From Acidobacteriota bacterium (GTDB lineage: Bacteria; Acidobacteriota; Vicinamibacteria; Vicinamibacterales; UBA2999), in NCBI GenBank assembly GCA_013140775.1, contig JABFSA010000041.1, positions 1 through 61,018 of the forward strand: 61,018 nucleotides of DNA, given 5' to 3'. Of this stretch, positions 40,742 to 49,864 are shown piece after piece. The notes beneath the pieces are model-generated. The model saw only the letters and a list, made by a program, of their open reading frames with translations. It was not told the origin of the DNA and made no database searches. Position numbers and translations under genes: made by a program. The first letter of the stretch is position 1. The number at the start of each line of letters is the position of its first letter.

Positions 40742-43327
40742 ATGAAATCGACGACGGTACGGTTCGTCCGAAAGCCGTTCGTGCTGTTGATTGTGCTGGG
40801 AACGGTGCTCTTTGGCGGGGTGTGCTTCGCCCGGATGTCGCAGGCTGTGCTCGCGACTGATGGCGGCGCGTTTCTCGTGACCAGGTTCCACGGCGCGGAC
40901 TTCCTCCGCTCTTCGTTCGAGAGCGCTGGAAGGCATTTCGTCACGATCCGCATCACGGGCGCCGCTGCCGGCGCCAATGGCCGGGTGACGGTTGATTTCA
41001 GGGTCGAGAACAAGTCGGGTGCGCCAGTACCTGGCATCAAGGACGCCCATTTCAACATTGCGAAGCTGTCTGCTCCCAGTGACGGAGAGGCGTTCGACCG
41101 GTGGGTCCCGTACATCTATCGCCTCCAGACGGTCACCGGTGCGCCCGGGAGCGACTGGCCAAATCCGAGTGGCACCCAGGCTTATCAGGGGTACCGTGAA
41201 GCAGCCGCCGACGGCAGGTTCACCGATTTCGGTGATGGTCGCTACAGGTACGAGTTCAGGACCAATCTGACCTCGGCGAGGGCGGGCACCCGCGCGATTC
41301 CCTACGAGCGCAACCTGACCCATCGGATCGCCGTCATGCTCGGTGGCCAGAGCGGCCAGAGCGGAGACGCGGTCTACGACTTCGTGCCTGACGGTTCCCG
41401 TGTCACGAAGTCACGTGACATCGTCCAGACCGCCATGTGCCAGAGCTGTCACGGCGAGTTCGGGCTGCCCGGGCACGATCGTGAACGGTTCCAGTTGACG
41501 ACCTGTGTGACGTGCCACAACCCCGGTCAGGTCGATCCCCACAGTGGAGAGAGTCTGGACATGAACGTCATGGTCCACAAGATCCATGCAGGCGCTCACC
41601 TGGACTCCATCCCGGGACGAGATGGCATCGTCTTCGACAATCCCGGCACGCCGGCTGACGAATCCGCCGACAACGGCCGCTATGCCATCTGGGGCGATCG
41701 AAATGAGAAACATACCTGGTGGAACATCGAGTACCCGGCCGTCGTGGCGAACTGTGCGAAGTGCCACCAGGGGCCCGGGGCCCAGGTGGACAACTGGAAG
41801 ACCGTGCCGTCGATCGCGGCCTGCGGCTCGTGCCACGACGACGTGAACTTTCGTACCGGCGTGAACCACGAGGCCGCGACCAACGACATCGGATGCGTGA
41901 AGTGCCACGCGCCCGCGGGCAACAAGGACGCCGTCGTCGACTCCCACGAGTGGACAACCAAGGACCCCCGACACATACCGGAGTACACCGTCGATCTTTC
42001 GGTCTCGAGGCCAGCCAACGGCACCCACTTCATGGCCGGGGAGGCGCCAGTGGTGAGGCTGGTGTTCAACGAAGACGGCAAGCCGATCGACCATACGACG
42101 GTCGTCGAGGACACCAATCGCGATGAAGGTTGCCTGGCAAGCGGCTGCCCGCCGAGCGACGGCATGTTCTCCCATGCGTACTTCTTCGTTCACGGCCCGC
42201 GCGCCAACCGAAATCCCGTGCTCACGACAGCAGCGCGCGCTGTCGTCAAGAGCTCCGCTACAGGGCCGTTCGATCTCAGCGCCAAGGGCGCGAGACTGGC
42301 GCTCAAGATCGACAGTGGCCAGGAGGTTCGCAGCAGGCTCTCCGCGGCGAGCGGTGCAATCACCGTGGCGGTGATGGCGGGAACCTGGCGTGATGTGGCA
42401 GCCGCTACCCCTGCCGAGATCGTGGCCTGGCTCAATCGCGATCGCGGCTTCGCCGCCCGGGCGATTGCGTACATCGAAAATGGCAGCGTCGCTATTCGCA
42501 GCAGGAATCTCGGCACGTTCTACTCAGTGCAGCTGGAATCGGGACCTGTAACGGACGCGGTCTTCGGCGGGGATACTGCCGCGCACGTCCTCGGCTCCAA
42601 CTTTCCTTTCAACAACCTGGTTCAGTTCCAGGACTCGTCCCGCAACGATCCCAAGGCCAGGTGGGAGAAGGATGCGATTACGTATCAGCTCGATCCGGTT
42701 GACGACCTGCAACCGGGCACGTATGTGGCCAGCGTACAGATCTCCGGCCGCGGACGGGTGTCTGACGCGAACTACAAGACGCCCTCGGTCGCGAAGGTGA
42801 CGTTCCAGGTGGGGACGCCAACGGACGAGTTGCCCGTCGCCGGCAACTGTGCCATGTGCCACCGCGGGCCTCAGGGTACCGGTTTCGTTCTTGATTACAT
42901 GCGACACAACAAGATTCTCGATAACACAGCGGTGGACCAGTGTGGCGCATGCCACGACGGCCAGAGCCAGGATGTCTCAGGCGAGTGGGTCGGGGGCCTG
43001 CAGAACGCCAAGCGCGTGCACGCCGTCCATTTCGGATCGAGCCTGAACTACCCCCTGGCGACGGTCGGGTACCGCAGTCCCGGGGTCGACTCGATTCCGG
43101 GTCGAAACTGGAACATCACCTTCCCCCAGGACGTTCGCAACTGCGAGACGTGCCATCCGGCCGGGACTACGAGCGGCACCTGGAAGACCGCCGCCGCACG
43201 GCTTCCCTGCAGCGGTTGCCACGACTCGCAGGCGGCGCAGGCCCATATGCGGCTGCAAACATTCGACCCGACGCCAGCCACTCCGTGGAATGGCGACGAA
43301 CTGGAATCGTGTCGAGTCTGTCACTGA
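40742..43327 (+). CDS. OmcA/MtrC-like decahaem cytochrome c
   Basis: 861 residues with ten CxxCH haem sites: CQSCH, CVTCH, CAKCH, CGSCH, CVKCH in the first half, and CAMCH, CGACH, CETCH, CSGCH, CRVCH in the second, with beta-sandwich domains before and between the two five-haem clusters. This is the domain order of Shewanella-type outer-surface decahaem cytochromes that pass electrons to extracellular acceptors. The N-terminal hydrophobic segment (FVLLIVLGTVLFGGVCF) does not form a good lipobox. The chain stops directly after the His of the tenth motif, shorter than usual. GGAGG precedes the ATG. No MtrA or MtrB homologue is in the window. Confidence 0.93.
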   Translation: MKSTTVRFVRKPFVLLIVLGTVLFGGVCFARMSQAVLATDGGAFLVTRFHGADFLRSSFESAGRHFVTIRITGAAAGANGRVTVDFRVENKSGAPVPGIKDAHFNIAKLSAPSDGEAFDRWVPYIYRLQTVTGAPGSDWPNPSGTQAYQGYREAAADGRFTDFGDGRYRYEFRTNLTSARAGTRAIPYERNLTHRIAVMLGGQSGQSGDAVYDFVPDGSRVTKSRDIVQTAMCQSCHGEFGLPGHDRERFQLTTCVTCHNPGQVDPHSGESLDMNVMVHKIHAGAHLDSIPGRDGIVFDNPGTPADESADNGRYAIWGDRNEKHTWWNIEYPAVVANCAKCHQGPGAQVDNWKTVPSIAACGSCHDDVNFRTGVNHEAATNDIGCVKCHAPAGNKDAVVDSHEWTTKDPRHIPEYTVDLSVSRPANGTHFMAGEAPVVRLVFNEDGKPIDHTTVVEDTNRDEGCLASGCPPSDGMFSHAYFFVHGPRANRNPVLTTAARAVVKSSATGPFDLSAKGARLALKIDSGQEVRSRLSAASGAITVAVMAGTWRDVAAATPAEIVAWLNRDRGFAARAIAYIENGSVAIRSRNLGTFYSVQLESGPVTDAVFGGDTAAHVLGSNFPFNNLVQFQDSSRNDPKARWEKDAITYQLDPVDDLQPGTYVASVQISGRGRVSDANYKTPSVAKVTFQVGTPTDELPVAGNCAMCHRGPQGTGFVLDYMRHNKILDNTAVDQCGACHDGQSQDVSGEWVGGLQNAKRVHAVHFGSSLNYPLATVGYRSPGVDSIPGRNWNITFPQDVRNCETCHPAGTTSGTWKTAAARLPCSGCHDSQAAQAHMRLQTFDPTPATPWNGDELESCRVCH

Positions 43328-43465
43328 TCGTGTGATGCACGACACGGGACTGGTAAACGAGGAAGCGATCGCTGAAGTGTTCTGACCGGCGCGACGTTTA
43401 CGACCCGCGGAGCTGACTGGTGTTTCCCATCGATGTCAGCGCGTTGACAACAACTGGAGGCATTC

Positions 43466-46444
43466 ATGCTCGAACGACTTCTCGTATCCCTGCTCGTCGT
43501 TACCTGCCTGATCGGTCCGAGTCCGGCGTGGGCTCAGGGAGGTATTGCGGAGATCAACGGCGCGGTGGTCGACCAGAGTCAGGGCGTACTCCCGGGAGTG
43601 ACCGTGGTCGTCACGAACGTGGGGACCAGCGCTACGCGCACCGTCGTGACGGGACCCGACGGGCGCTTCATCGTGCCGACGCTGACGCCGGGCATCTACA
43701 GCGTCGCGGTGGAGCTGGCTGGATTCCAGCCGCAGACCCGCGAGAACGTGGACCTCAGGGTGGGCCAGGAAGTCACGCTGGCCTTCACGCTGGCGGTGGG
43801 AGGACTTGCCGAAAACCTGACGGTAACGGGGCAGGCGCCGGTCGTCGAGGTGACCACCAACCGGATTGCGACCCAGATCGGCACCCAGGAGATCGACAAC
43901 CTTCCCACACAGGGACGCAACACGATGGCGCTGCTGTCGCTCGTCCCCGGCGTGACACCTACTGTCGCGCCCGGTGGTTTCGGGGAGGGACGCGTCACGG
44001 CCAACGGTCGCGACGGCGGGAGCAATACGTTCCTCATCGACGGCATGTCGAATCAGCAGGCCCTGCGGGGCGGCGCGCTGGGCGGCCAGGCGCCGATGGC
44101 GCTGGACGCGATGGCGGAGTATCAGGTGTTGACCCATAACTACACGGCGGAGTACGGCGGCCTCTCCGGTATCGTGGTCAACTCGGTGTCGCGCAGCGGG
44201 ACCAACCAGTTCCGCGGGCGTGCATTCACCTACCTCCAGGACGACAAGCTCAATGCCGTTGAGCACTTCGCCAAGCTGGAGGGGCTGGAGAACCCCGACA
44301 GCGGCCTCAAGATTTTCGGGGGCAACATCGGCGGCCCGATCGTCCGCGACCGTGCCTTCCTCTTCGCCAACTACGAGCGCAACATGTTCGACGAGGCGGT
44401 GTCCCTCACATTTCCCAGTGAAGCCGCGCCGTTGGCGACCGCTTACACCGACACGGCGACCAATCGTTCGAACAACGTCTTTTTCCGCGTCGATTTTCTC
44501 GCGTCGCCGAACCACACGTTGAGCGGGCGGTACCTCGACTACCGCAACTGGGAGATTGGCGACGGCTGGGAGGAGGATCGCAGCCTCCCCGAAAACGTCG
44601 AGTACGAACGCAACGTCGGAGACCGAACCTACAACACCGCCTGGACGTGGGTCATTGCCAACAGTGCGACCAATGAGATGAAGGTGGGCCGGATCACGCA
44701 GGACACCCGGGGCGGGGCGGCGGCCTTCTTCGACGAGGATGTGCGCTGGATCGCCGGCAATACCCGCGAGGGAATCATGGAGTTCGACCAGTTCACGATC
44801 GGCTCCGGGAACGCCCACCCCGACTACAATGCGGGCCCGGCCACCGCACACGGCTCCTCGATCGAGTCGAACTACACGTGGGACAACACGTTCACGATGG
44901 TCCGGTCCGGGTTGGGTGGCGATCACACGTTCAAGGCCGGAACCGGCTACTTCCGGGGAAAGGCGTCCCCCAAGATTACGGGCGCCAATTTCGTGGGGTC
45001 GTTCCTGTTCCCCACGAATCTGCCGTTCGATCCCGCGAACGCCCGGACCTACCCGTCGCAGTTCTCGATCCGGTTGGGCTCCATCTATACGTTTGCGGAA
45101 GACCACCGGACGTATGCGTTCGTGCAGGATCGCTGGCAGATGGATAACCTCACGCTGAACCTGGGGCTGCGGTGGGACTATCAGACGCTGACGCCCAACA
45201 CCAAGGCAGCGCTCGGGCCCAGATTGGGCGTGGCGTGGGATCCCAGGGGCAGTGGACGGACGGTGATCCGCGGCGGGTTCGGCAAGAACTACGAGACGGA
45301 GAACCTCATTCTCAAGACCGGTCTGATCGAGGGCGACGTGGCCGCCTACTCGTTCATCTTCCAGACCGATCAGGATGAGTCGGGACTGGCGGGGCGCATC
45401 CCAGCCAATCCGTGCCTGCAGCCCTCGATGGGACGCCCCGGCATTGCCGTCATCGGCCCCGCGTGCCGCACCCAGCTCGCGGGGATCCGCAGCTCCATAC
45501 TCGCGGACCAGTTCGTGAACACTGAGCCGCTCCTCGACAACCCTGATCGTGTGTTGCCTTATGTCTGGTCTTTCAGCGTCGGCGTCAAGCACGAGATCAT
45601 GACCGACCTGGCAGTCTCGGCGGACTACGTCGGCAACCGGGGCCGCGATATCACCGCGGTCGTCGATATCAATGAACCGCGGACCCTGCCGAACGGCTCT
45701 CGTGGCCGTCCGGGTGTGAACGTCTTTGATCCGAACGGCACGTTGATTCCTGCGCAGTTCCGCAACGCAACCTTTCAGCGCGTGCTGCAGTTCCAGAATT
45801 CCGACGCGTTCAACACCGACCACAATGCGCTGGAGCTCAGCCTCGAGAAACGGTACTCGAACCGGTGGGGCGGACGGGTCGCCTACACCCTGTCGGAATC
45901 CCATGACGTGCAGGGCGGAGTCGCGGGAGGGTTCAACCTCAGCCTCAAGCGATTCTCCGACGACCTCGATCCGCGCAGCGACTATGGCCGCGCGGCCTTC
46001 GACAACCGCCATACGCTCAGCTCGAGTGTGAACGTGACGCCGTGGCGCGGGCTTGGCGTGGGGGCGGTCTACCGCTTTTACTCCGGAAACCCCATAAACG
46101 AGTTGGTGGGCCGGGACGTGAACGGCGACCGCGACAACTTCGATCGGCCGGTGGCCGGCGCGGACGATCTCACGATGCCCATCCGATCCAAGCTGGACGC
46201 ATCGGGCCGCGCCGTCCGCAACGGGATCGACGGTCCCAATGTCTGGAATGTCGATTTCAGGTCCCAGTATTCGTTCTCGCTCCCTGCTCAGCGCACGGTC
46301 GGAGTGTTCTGGGAAATCTACAACGTGACCAACAAGGTCAACTTTGCTGCGCCGACCGGGAACAGGCGGAGCAGTAACTTCCTTGTGCCGACCGCGGCGT
46401 TCCCCCCGCGCTCGATGCAGATCGGTCTGCGGTTCGATTTCTGA
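43466..46444 (+). CDS. Oar-like TonB-dependent receptor, copy 2
   Basis: 992 residues from the ATG at 43466 after GGAGG. Signal peptide (LVSLLVVTCLIGPSPAWAQ); carboxypeptidase-regulatory domain at about 30-110 (INGAVVDQSQGVLPGVTVVV, TGPDGRFIVPTLTPGIYSV); plug at 120-240 (LTVTGQAPVVEVTTNRIATQ, TFLIDGMSNQQALRGG); barrel to the C-terminus, which ends QIGLRFDF. It differs strongly from the copy at 36261 outside the N-terminal domain. It lies directly before two Tat amidohydrolases on the same strand, which suggests import of their substrate. Confidence 0.94.
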   Translation: MLERLLVSLLVVTCLIGPSPAWAQGGIAEINGAVVDQSQGVLPGVTVVVTNVGTSATRTVVTGPDGRFIVPTLTPGIYSVAVELAGFQPQTRENVDLRVGQEVTLAFTLAVGGLAENLTVTGQAPVVEVTTNRIATQIGTQEIDNLPTQGRNTMALLSLVPGVTPTVAPGGFGEGRVTANGRDGGSNTFLIDGMSNQQALRGGALGGQAPMALDAMAEYQVLTHNYTAEYGGLSGIVVNSVSRSGTNQFRGRAFTYLQDDKLNAVEHFAKLEGLENPDSGLKIFGGNIGGPIVRDRAFLFANYERNMFDEAVSLTFPSEAAPLATAYTDTATNRSNNVFFRVDFLASPNHTLSGRYLDYRNWEIGDGWEEDRSLPENVEYERNVGDRTYNTAWTWVIANSATNEMKVGRITQDTRGGAAAFFDEDVRWIAGNTREGIMEFDQFTIGSGNAHPDYNAGPATAHGSSIESNYTWDNTFTMVRSGLGGDHTFKAGTGYFRGKASPKITGANFVGSFLFPTNLPFDPANARTYPSQFSIRLGSIYTFAEDHRTYAFVQDRWQMDNLTLNLGLRWDYQTLTPNTKAALGPRLGVAWDPRGSGRTVIRGGFGKNYETENLILKTGLIEGDVAAYSFIFQTDQDESGLAGRIPANPCLQPSMGRPGIAVIGPACRTQLAGIRSSILADQFVNTEPLLDNPDRVLPYVWSFSVGVKHEIMTDLAVSADYVGNRGRDITAVVDINEPRTLPNGSRGRPGVNVFDPNGTLIPAQFRNATFQRVLQFQNSDAFNTDHNALELSLEKRYSNRWGGRVAYTLSESHDVQGGVAGGFNLSLKRFSDDLDPRSDYGRAAFDNRHTLSSSVNVTPWRGLGVGAVYRFYSGNPINELVGRDVNGDRDNFDRPVAGADDLTMPIRSKLDASGRAVRNGIDGPNVWNVDFRSQYSFSLPAQRTVGVFWEIYNVTNKVNFAAPTGNRRSSNFLVPTAAFPPRSMQIGLRFDF

Positions 46445-46557
46445 GGCTCGCCGGTTGTGATGTCGATGTTCGTGGCGGCGGGGCGACGGCCTCGCCGCCA
46501 CGCCATCGACTTGGTTCTGGTTCGGAAACGCCCGGCGGCCGGCAACCGGAGGAAATC

Positions 46558-47658
46558 GTGACGAATCGAAGGCAGTTCCTGAGGAGGGTGGCAGGCACGA
46601 TGGCGGGCGGGTGTGCCATGGGGCTCGACCTCGTGGATGGCGCCACGCAGGCGCCTTCGGCGCGCCGGCAGGTGACCATCGGCAACCGTCGCATACGCGT
46701 CGTGGACATGCATGCCCATTGGGAGATGGCGCTGCCCGAGATCGTCAAGGGCACGGCGATCGAGAAGACCGCCCCCCCCTTCGTGATGCGCTCGCCGGGT
46801 CCAGGCCTGGCCGAGCGCATCGCGGTGATGGACAAGATGGGGGTGGACATCGCCGCCATCAGCATCAACTACTACTGGTGGAACGCCGCGACCGATCGAG
46901 GTCTGGCGCGCGCCATCTGCACCGCGCACAACGAGGGGCTGGCCAAGTGGAGCCGCGCTTACCCGGATCGGCTCGTTGGGCTGGCGTCGGTACCGCTCCA
47001 GTTTCCCGACCTGGCGGCCGAGCTGCTGCAGGACGCGACGATGCGGCTGGGAGCGCGCGGCGTCACCATCGGCGGTCACGTCGCTGGCGAGCCCGTGACG
47101 CTGCCCAAGTACGATCCGTTCTGGGCCAAGGTCGAGGAACTGGGTTTGCTCGTGTTCATGCACCCAGACGGCGCCGAGAACGTTGCCAAGCCCGGGTCGC
47201 TCGAAGCGACCGCCGGCGGACTCGGCATGGGTAACATCATCGGCAACCCCCTCGAGACCACGGTTTTCCTCTCGCGCCTGATCTTCGACGGCACCTTCGA
47301 CAGATTTCCAGGGTTGAGGGTGTGCGGAGCGCACGGCGGTGGGTACCTCCCCTCGTACCTCGGGCGTTCCGAGGTCGCATGCGGGCGGCCGAATACCAAG
47401 TGCCTTCAGAAGCGCCGGCCCAGCGAATACCTCCGGCAGCAGGTGCTCGCCGACACGATGGTGTTCTCAGAGGAAGGTCTCCGGCATCTGGTGGCTGAGA
47501 TGGGAACCAGCCAGATCGTCTATGGGACCGACGTCCCCTACATATGGCCAGTCACCGTGGACCTGGTTCTGAATGCGTCGTTCCTCAGCGACGCGGATAA
47601 AGAAGCCATCCTCGGCGGCAATCTCATACGCCTGCTACGCATTCCGGCTCAAACGTAA
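46558..47658 (+). CDS. Tat-exported amidohydrolase (ACMSD-like), copy 1
   Basis: 366 residues from a GTG at 46558, with GGAGG nearby upstream. The N-terminus NRRQFLRRVAGTMAGGCAMG has the RRxFLRR twin-arginine signal. The TIM-barrel metal sites of the amidohydrolase-2 family are VVDMHAHWEM (HxH), LLVFMHPDGAE, CGAHGGGYLPSYLG and IVYGTDVPYIW (Asp). Relatives include ACMSD and 4-oxalomesaconate/isohydroxybenzoate decarboxylases acting on aromatic ring-cleavage acids. It is paralogous to the next gene and follows a TonB receptor, so it likely processes an imported aromatic-type substrate in the periplasm. Confidence 0.9.
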   Translation: MTNRRQFLRRVAGTMAGGCAMGLDLVDGATQAPSARRQVTIGNRRIRVVDMHAHWEMALPEIVKGTAIEKTAPPFVMRSPGPGLAERIAVMDKMGVDIAAISINYYWWNAATDRGLARAICTAHNEGLAKWSRAYPDRLVGLASVPLQFPDLAAELLQDATMRLGARGVTIGGHVAGEPVTLPKYDPFWAKVEELGLLVFMHPDGAENVAKPGSLEATAGGLGMGNIIGNPLETTVFLSRLIFDGTFDRFPGLRVCGAHGGGYLPSYLGRSEVACGRPNTKCLQKRRPSEYLRQQVLADTMVFSEEGLRHLVAEMGTSQIVYGTDVPYIWPVTVDLVLNASFLSDADKEAILGGNLIRLLRIPAQT

Positions 47659-47688
47659 GAGCTTTCCACAGTACGTTCAGGAGGAGTG

Positions 47689-48795
47689 ATGCCGAATCGG
47701 AGAGAGTTCCTCAAGGCCGGAACCGTCGTGACTGCCGGGATGTTCGCAGACCGATTGGCGTTTGCGGGTTCCCGGCAGGCGCCCGCCATCGTGCGGCGTC
47801 AGGTGTCGGTAGGCGGGCGGCGCATCCGCGTGGTGGACGTCCATGCCCATTCCTACTTCGTGCCGCCGGTCGTGGACGTCGTCCGCGGTACTCCCTTCGC
47901 GAGCAAGGTCGCGGTCAAGCAGGAGGCGCTCGGCCCGCAGCGCATCGGACCCCTCGACCAGCGGGGCATCGACGTGCAGGTCTTGAGCGTGAACGGCTTC
48001 AGCATGGGGTTCTGGTGGTATGCGGCCGATCGCGACCTTGCCGCGCGGATCGTCCGCACCCAGGATGAATATCTCGCGGCTTTCTGCCGGTCCTATCCGG
48101 AGCGGTTCGTGGGCCTGAGCTCGCCGTCAATCCAGCATCCCGAGCTCGCCGCTGAGCAGCTGGATTATGCCGTCACGAAACTGGGGTTGAAGGGCGTGGC
48201 CATCGGCGGTCATGTGGACGGCGCACGGCTCTCGGAGCCCCGGTTCCATCCCTTCTGGGCCAAGGTCCAGGAGATGGGGCTCGTGGTCTTCATGCATCCC
48301 AACGGATCGGAACACGCACTTCGTCCCGGTTTCTTCGACGGATCGCGGGGTGGTCTGACCAACATCATCGGCAACCCCCTGGAAACGACCATTGCCTTGA
48401 CCCATCTGATCCTCGAAGGCACCCTGGATCGTTTCCCTGGCCTGAAGATCTGCGCGGCCCATGCAGGCGGGTATCTGCCCTCGTACCTGGGCCGGACGAA
48501 TGTGGCCTGCGATCGCGGCAACGCCAACTGCGCCAACACCAAAGCACCGGGCGAATACTTCAAGCAGCAGATTCTCATCGACACGATGGTGTTTTCCGAC
48601 GAAGGTCTGCGGCATCTGGTCGCGGAAGCAGGTGCCAACCAGGTCGTGTATGGGACAGATATTGCCTCGAGCAGCGTGGGCGAGGGTGGCTGGCCGGACA
48701 CGCTGGATATCGTGCTTCGTTCGCAGCATCTGAGCGATGCGGAGAAGGAAGCGATCCTTGGCGGCACTGTGGCGCGCCTGCTTCGAATCGCGTGA
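47689..48795 (+). CDS. Tat-exported amidohydrolase (ACMSD-like), copy 2
   Basis: 368 residues from the ATG at 47689 after AGGAGG. Twin-arginine signal MPNRREFLKAGTVVTAG. Metal sites match copy 1: VVDVHAHSYF, GLVVFMHPNGSE, CAAHAGGYLPSYLG and VVYGTDIAS. The two proteins are similar along their length, with the shared SNPLETT-type loop and a conserved Cys pair before EYxxQQ (ANCANTKAPGEYFKQQ). A tandem duplication with functional divergence is likely. A TAXI binding-protein gene follows 72 bases later. Confidence 0.9.
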   Translation: MPNRREFLKAGTVVTAGMFADRLAFAGSRQAPAIVRRQVSVGGRRIRVVDVHAHSYFVPPVVDVVRGTPFASKVAVKQEALGPQRIGPLDQRGIDVQVLSVNGFSMGFWWYAADRDLAARIVRTQDEYLAAFCRSYPERFVGLSSPSIQHPELAAEQLDYAVTKLGLKGVAIGGHVDGARLSEPRFHPFWAKVQEMGLVVFMHPNGSEHALRPGFFDGSRGGLTNIIGNPLETTIALTHLILEGTLDRFPGLKICAAHAGGYLPSYLGRTNVACDRGNANCANTKAPGEYFKQQILIDTMVFSDEGLRHLVAEAGANQVVYGTDIASSSVGEGGWPDTLDIVLRSQHLSDAEKEAILGGTVARLLRIA

Positions 48796-48867
48796 CGGGC
48801 GCGTCCTCGTGCGTCCGGTTCGGTGCCGGCAACCCGAACGGGTATAGTTGACGGCCCTGGCACGAGC

Positions 48868-49845
48868 ATGACGCCCGAGGTCGCATGTGGACGGCTGCAC
48901 TCACTGGTCTTCGTGGCCGGGCTGGCGATCTGCGTGAGCTGTGCGGATCGTCCCCTCACGTCGTCGGTTCCAACGACGGTGCGAATCAGCGCCGGCGCCG
49001 TTGGCGCGAGCTTCAACAGTCCCATGAGCGTGGCGCTCGAGCATGTTTACGGCACGCTGCCCGGCGTGAGCGTCCGCACCGTCGCGAGGCTCGGATCCGA
49101 TCCGAGCGTCGAGATGCTGGAGCGCGGGGATGCCGAGATCGCCATCAGTTCGGCGGACGTCGCGTACGCGGCCTTCATGGGCCGGCTGCCGGATCACCCG
49201 GCGCCGTTTCAGCGGCTCCGCGCTGTGGCACTGCTGGAGCGCCAGGCGCTGCACCTGGTCGCCGGCGGGAAGTCGTCCGTGCGGACGCCGCAGGACCTGA
49301 AAGGTCGTGCGGCGAGTCTTGGGAGCGACCGGTCCGCGAGTGTGTTGACGGCCACGCTCGTCCTGAATGCCCACGGTCTCGACGTGGACCGCATTCGTCG
49401 TGAAACGGGCGCGCGCCGCGCGAGCTTGAACGAGTTGGCCGGAGGAGAATTGGACGCCATGTTCCTGCTGGCGCCGTACCCGATCGAGCCGGTGAGTGAG
49501 GCCGTGACCGAGGGGGCGCGTTTGCTGCCCCTGGCCGGTCCACCGATCGACCGTCTCATTCGCGAGTACCCCTTCTACAGTTACATGACGATCCCGCGGG
49601 GCACCTACCCCGGGCAGTCTCACCCAGTGCAAACCATCGGCGTCAGCAGCATTCTGCTCTGCCGGGCAGATCTTCCCGACGATCTGGTATACATCCTCAC
49701 GAAAGCGCTCTTCGACAGTCTCGAGCGCCCCACATCGCCACTGGCGCGCTTCCGATGGCTCGATGCGGACGGTGCCAGTGCCACGCCGATCCCACTGCAT
49801 GCCGGCGCCGCGCGGTACTACCGCGAGCGTGAGCTGTTCCCCTAG
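48868..49845 (+). CDS. TAXI-family TRAP-type solute-binding protein
   Basis: 325 residues from the ATG at 48868. An N-terminal hydrophobic segment (LHSLVFVAGLAICVSC) may be a lipoprotein-like signal, though the lipobox is imperfect. The mature domain is the TAXI fold: VRISAGAVGASFNSPMSVAL, VEMLERGDAEIAISSADVAY, DLKGRAASLGSDRSASVLTA and YSYMTIPRGTYPGQSHPVQT. TAXI proteins bind small organic acids. No TRAP permease is adjacent; instead a histidine kinase starts 20 bases later, so this protein probably presents a ligand to that kinase, as TctC-like proteins do. Confidence 0.87.
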   Translation: MTPEVACGRLHSLVFVAGLAICVSCADRPLTSSVPTTVRISAGAVGASFNSPMSVALEHVYGTLPGVSVRTVARLGSDPSVEMLERGDAEIAISSADVAYAAFMGRLPDHPAPFQRLRAVALLERQALHLVAGGKSSVRTPQDLKGRAASLGSDRSASVLTATLVLNAHGLDVDRIRRETGARRASLNELAGGELDAMFLLAPYPIEPVSEAVTEGARLLPLAGPPIDRLIREYPFYSYMTIPRGTYPGQSHPVQTIGVSSILLCRADLPDDLVYILTKALFDSLERPTSPLARFRWLDADGASATPIPLHAGAARYYRERELFP

Positions 49846-49864
49846 ACATGGGACCTGTGCCGTC

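Noticed and set aside
43436..46501. A 1021-codon open frame antisense to the second TonB receptor
   Set aside because: It is the frame mirrored by GC-rich third positions of the receptor. Its product is rich in Arg, His and Val with no domain, signal or ribosome site, while the sense frame is a textbook receptor.
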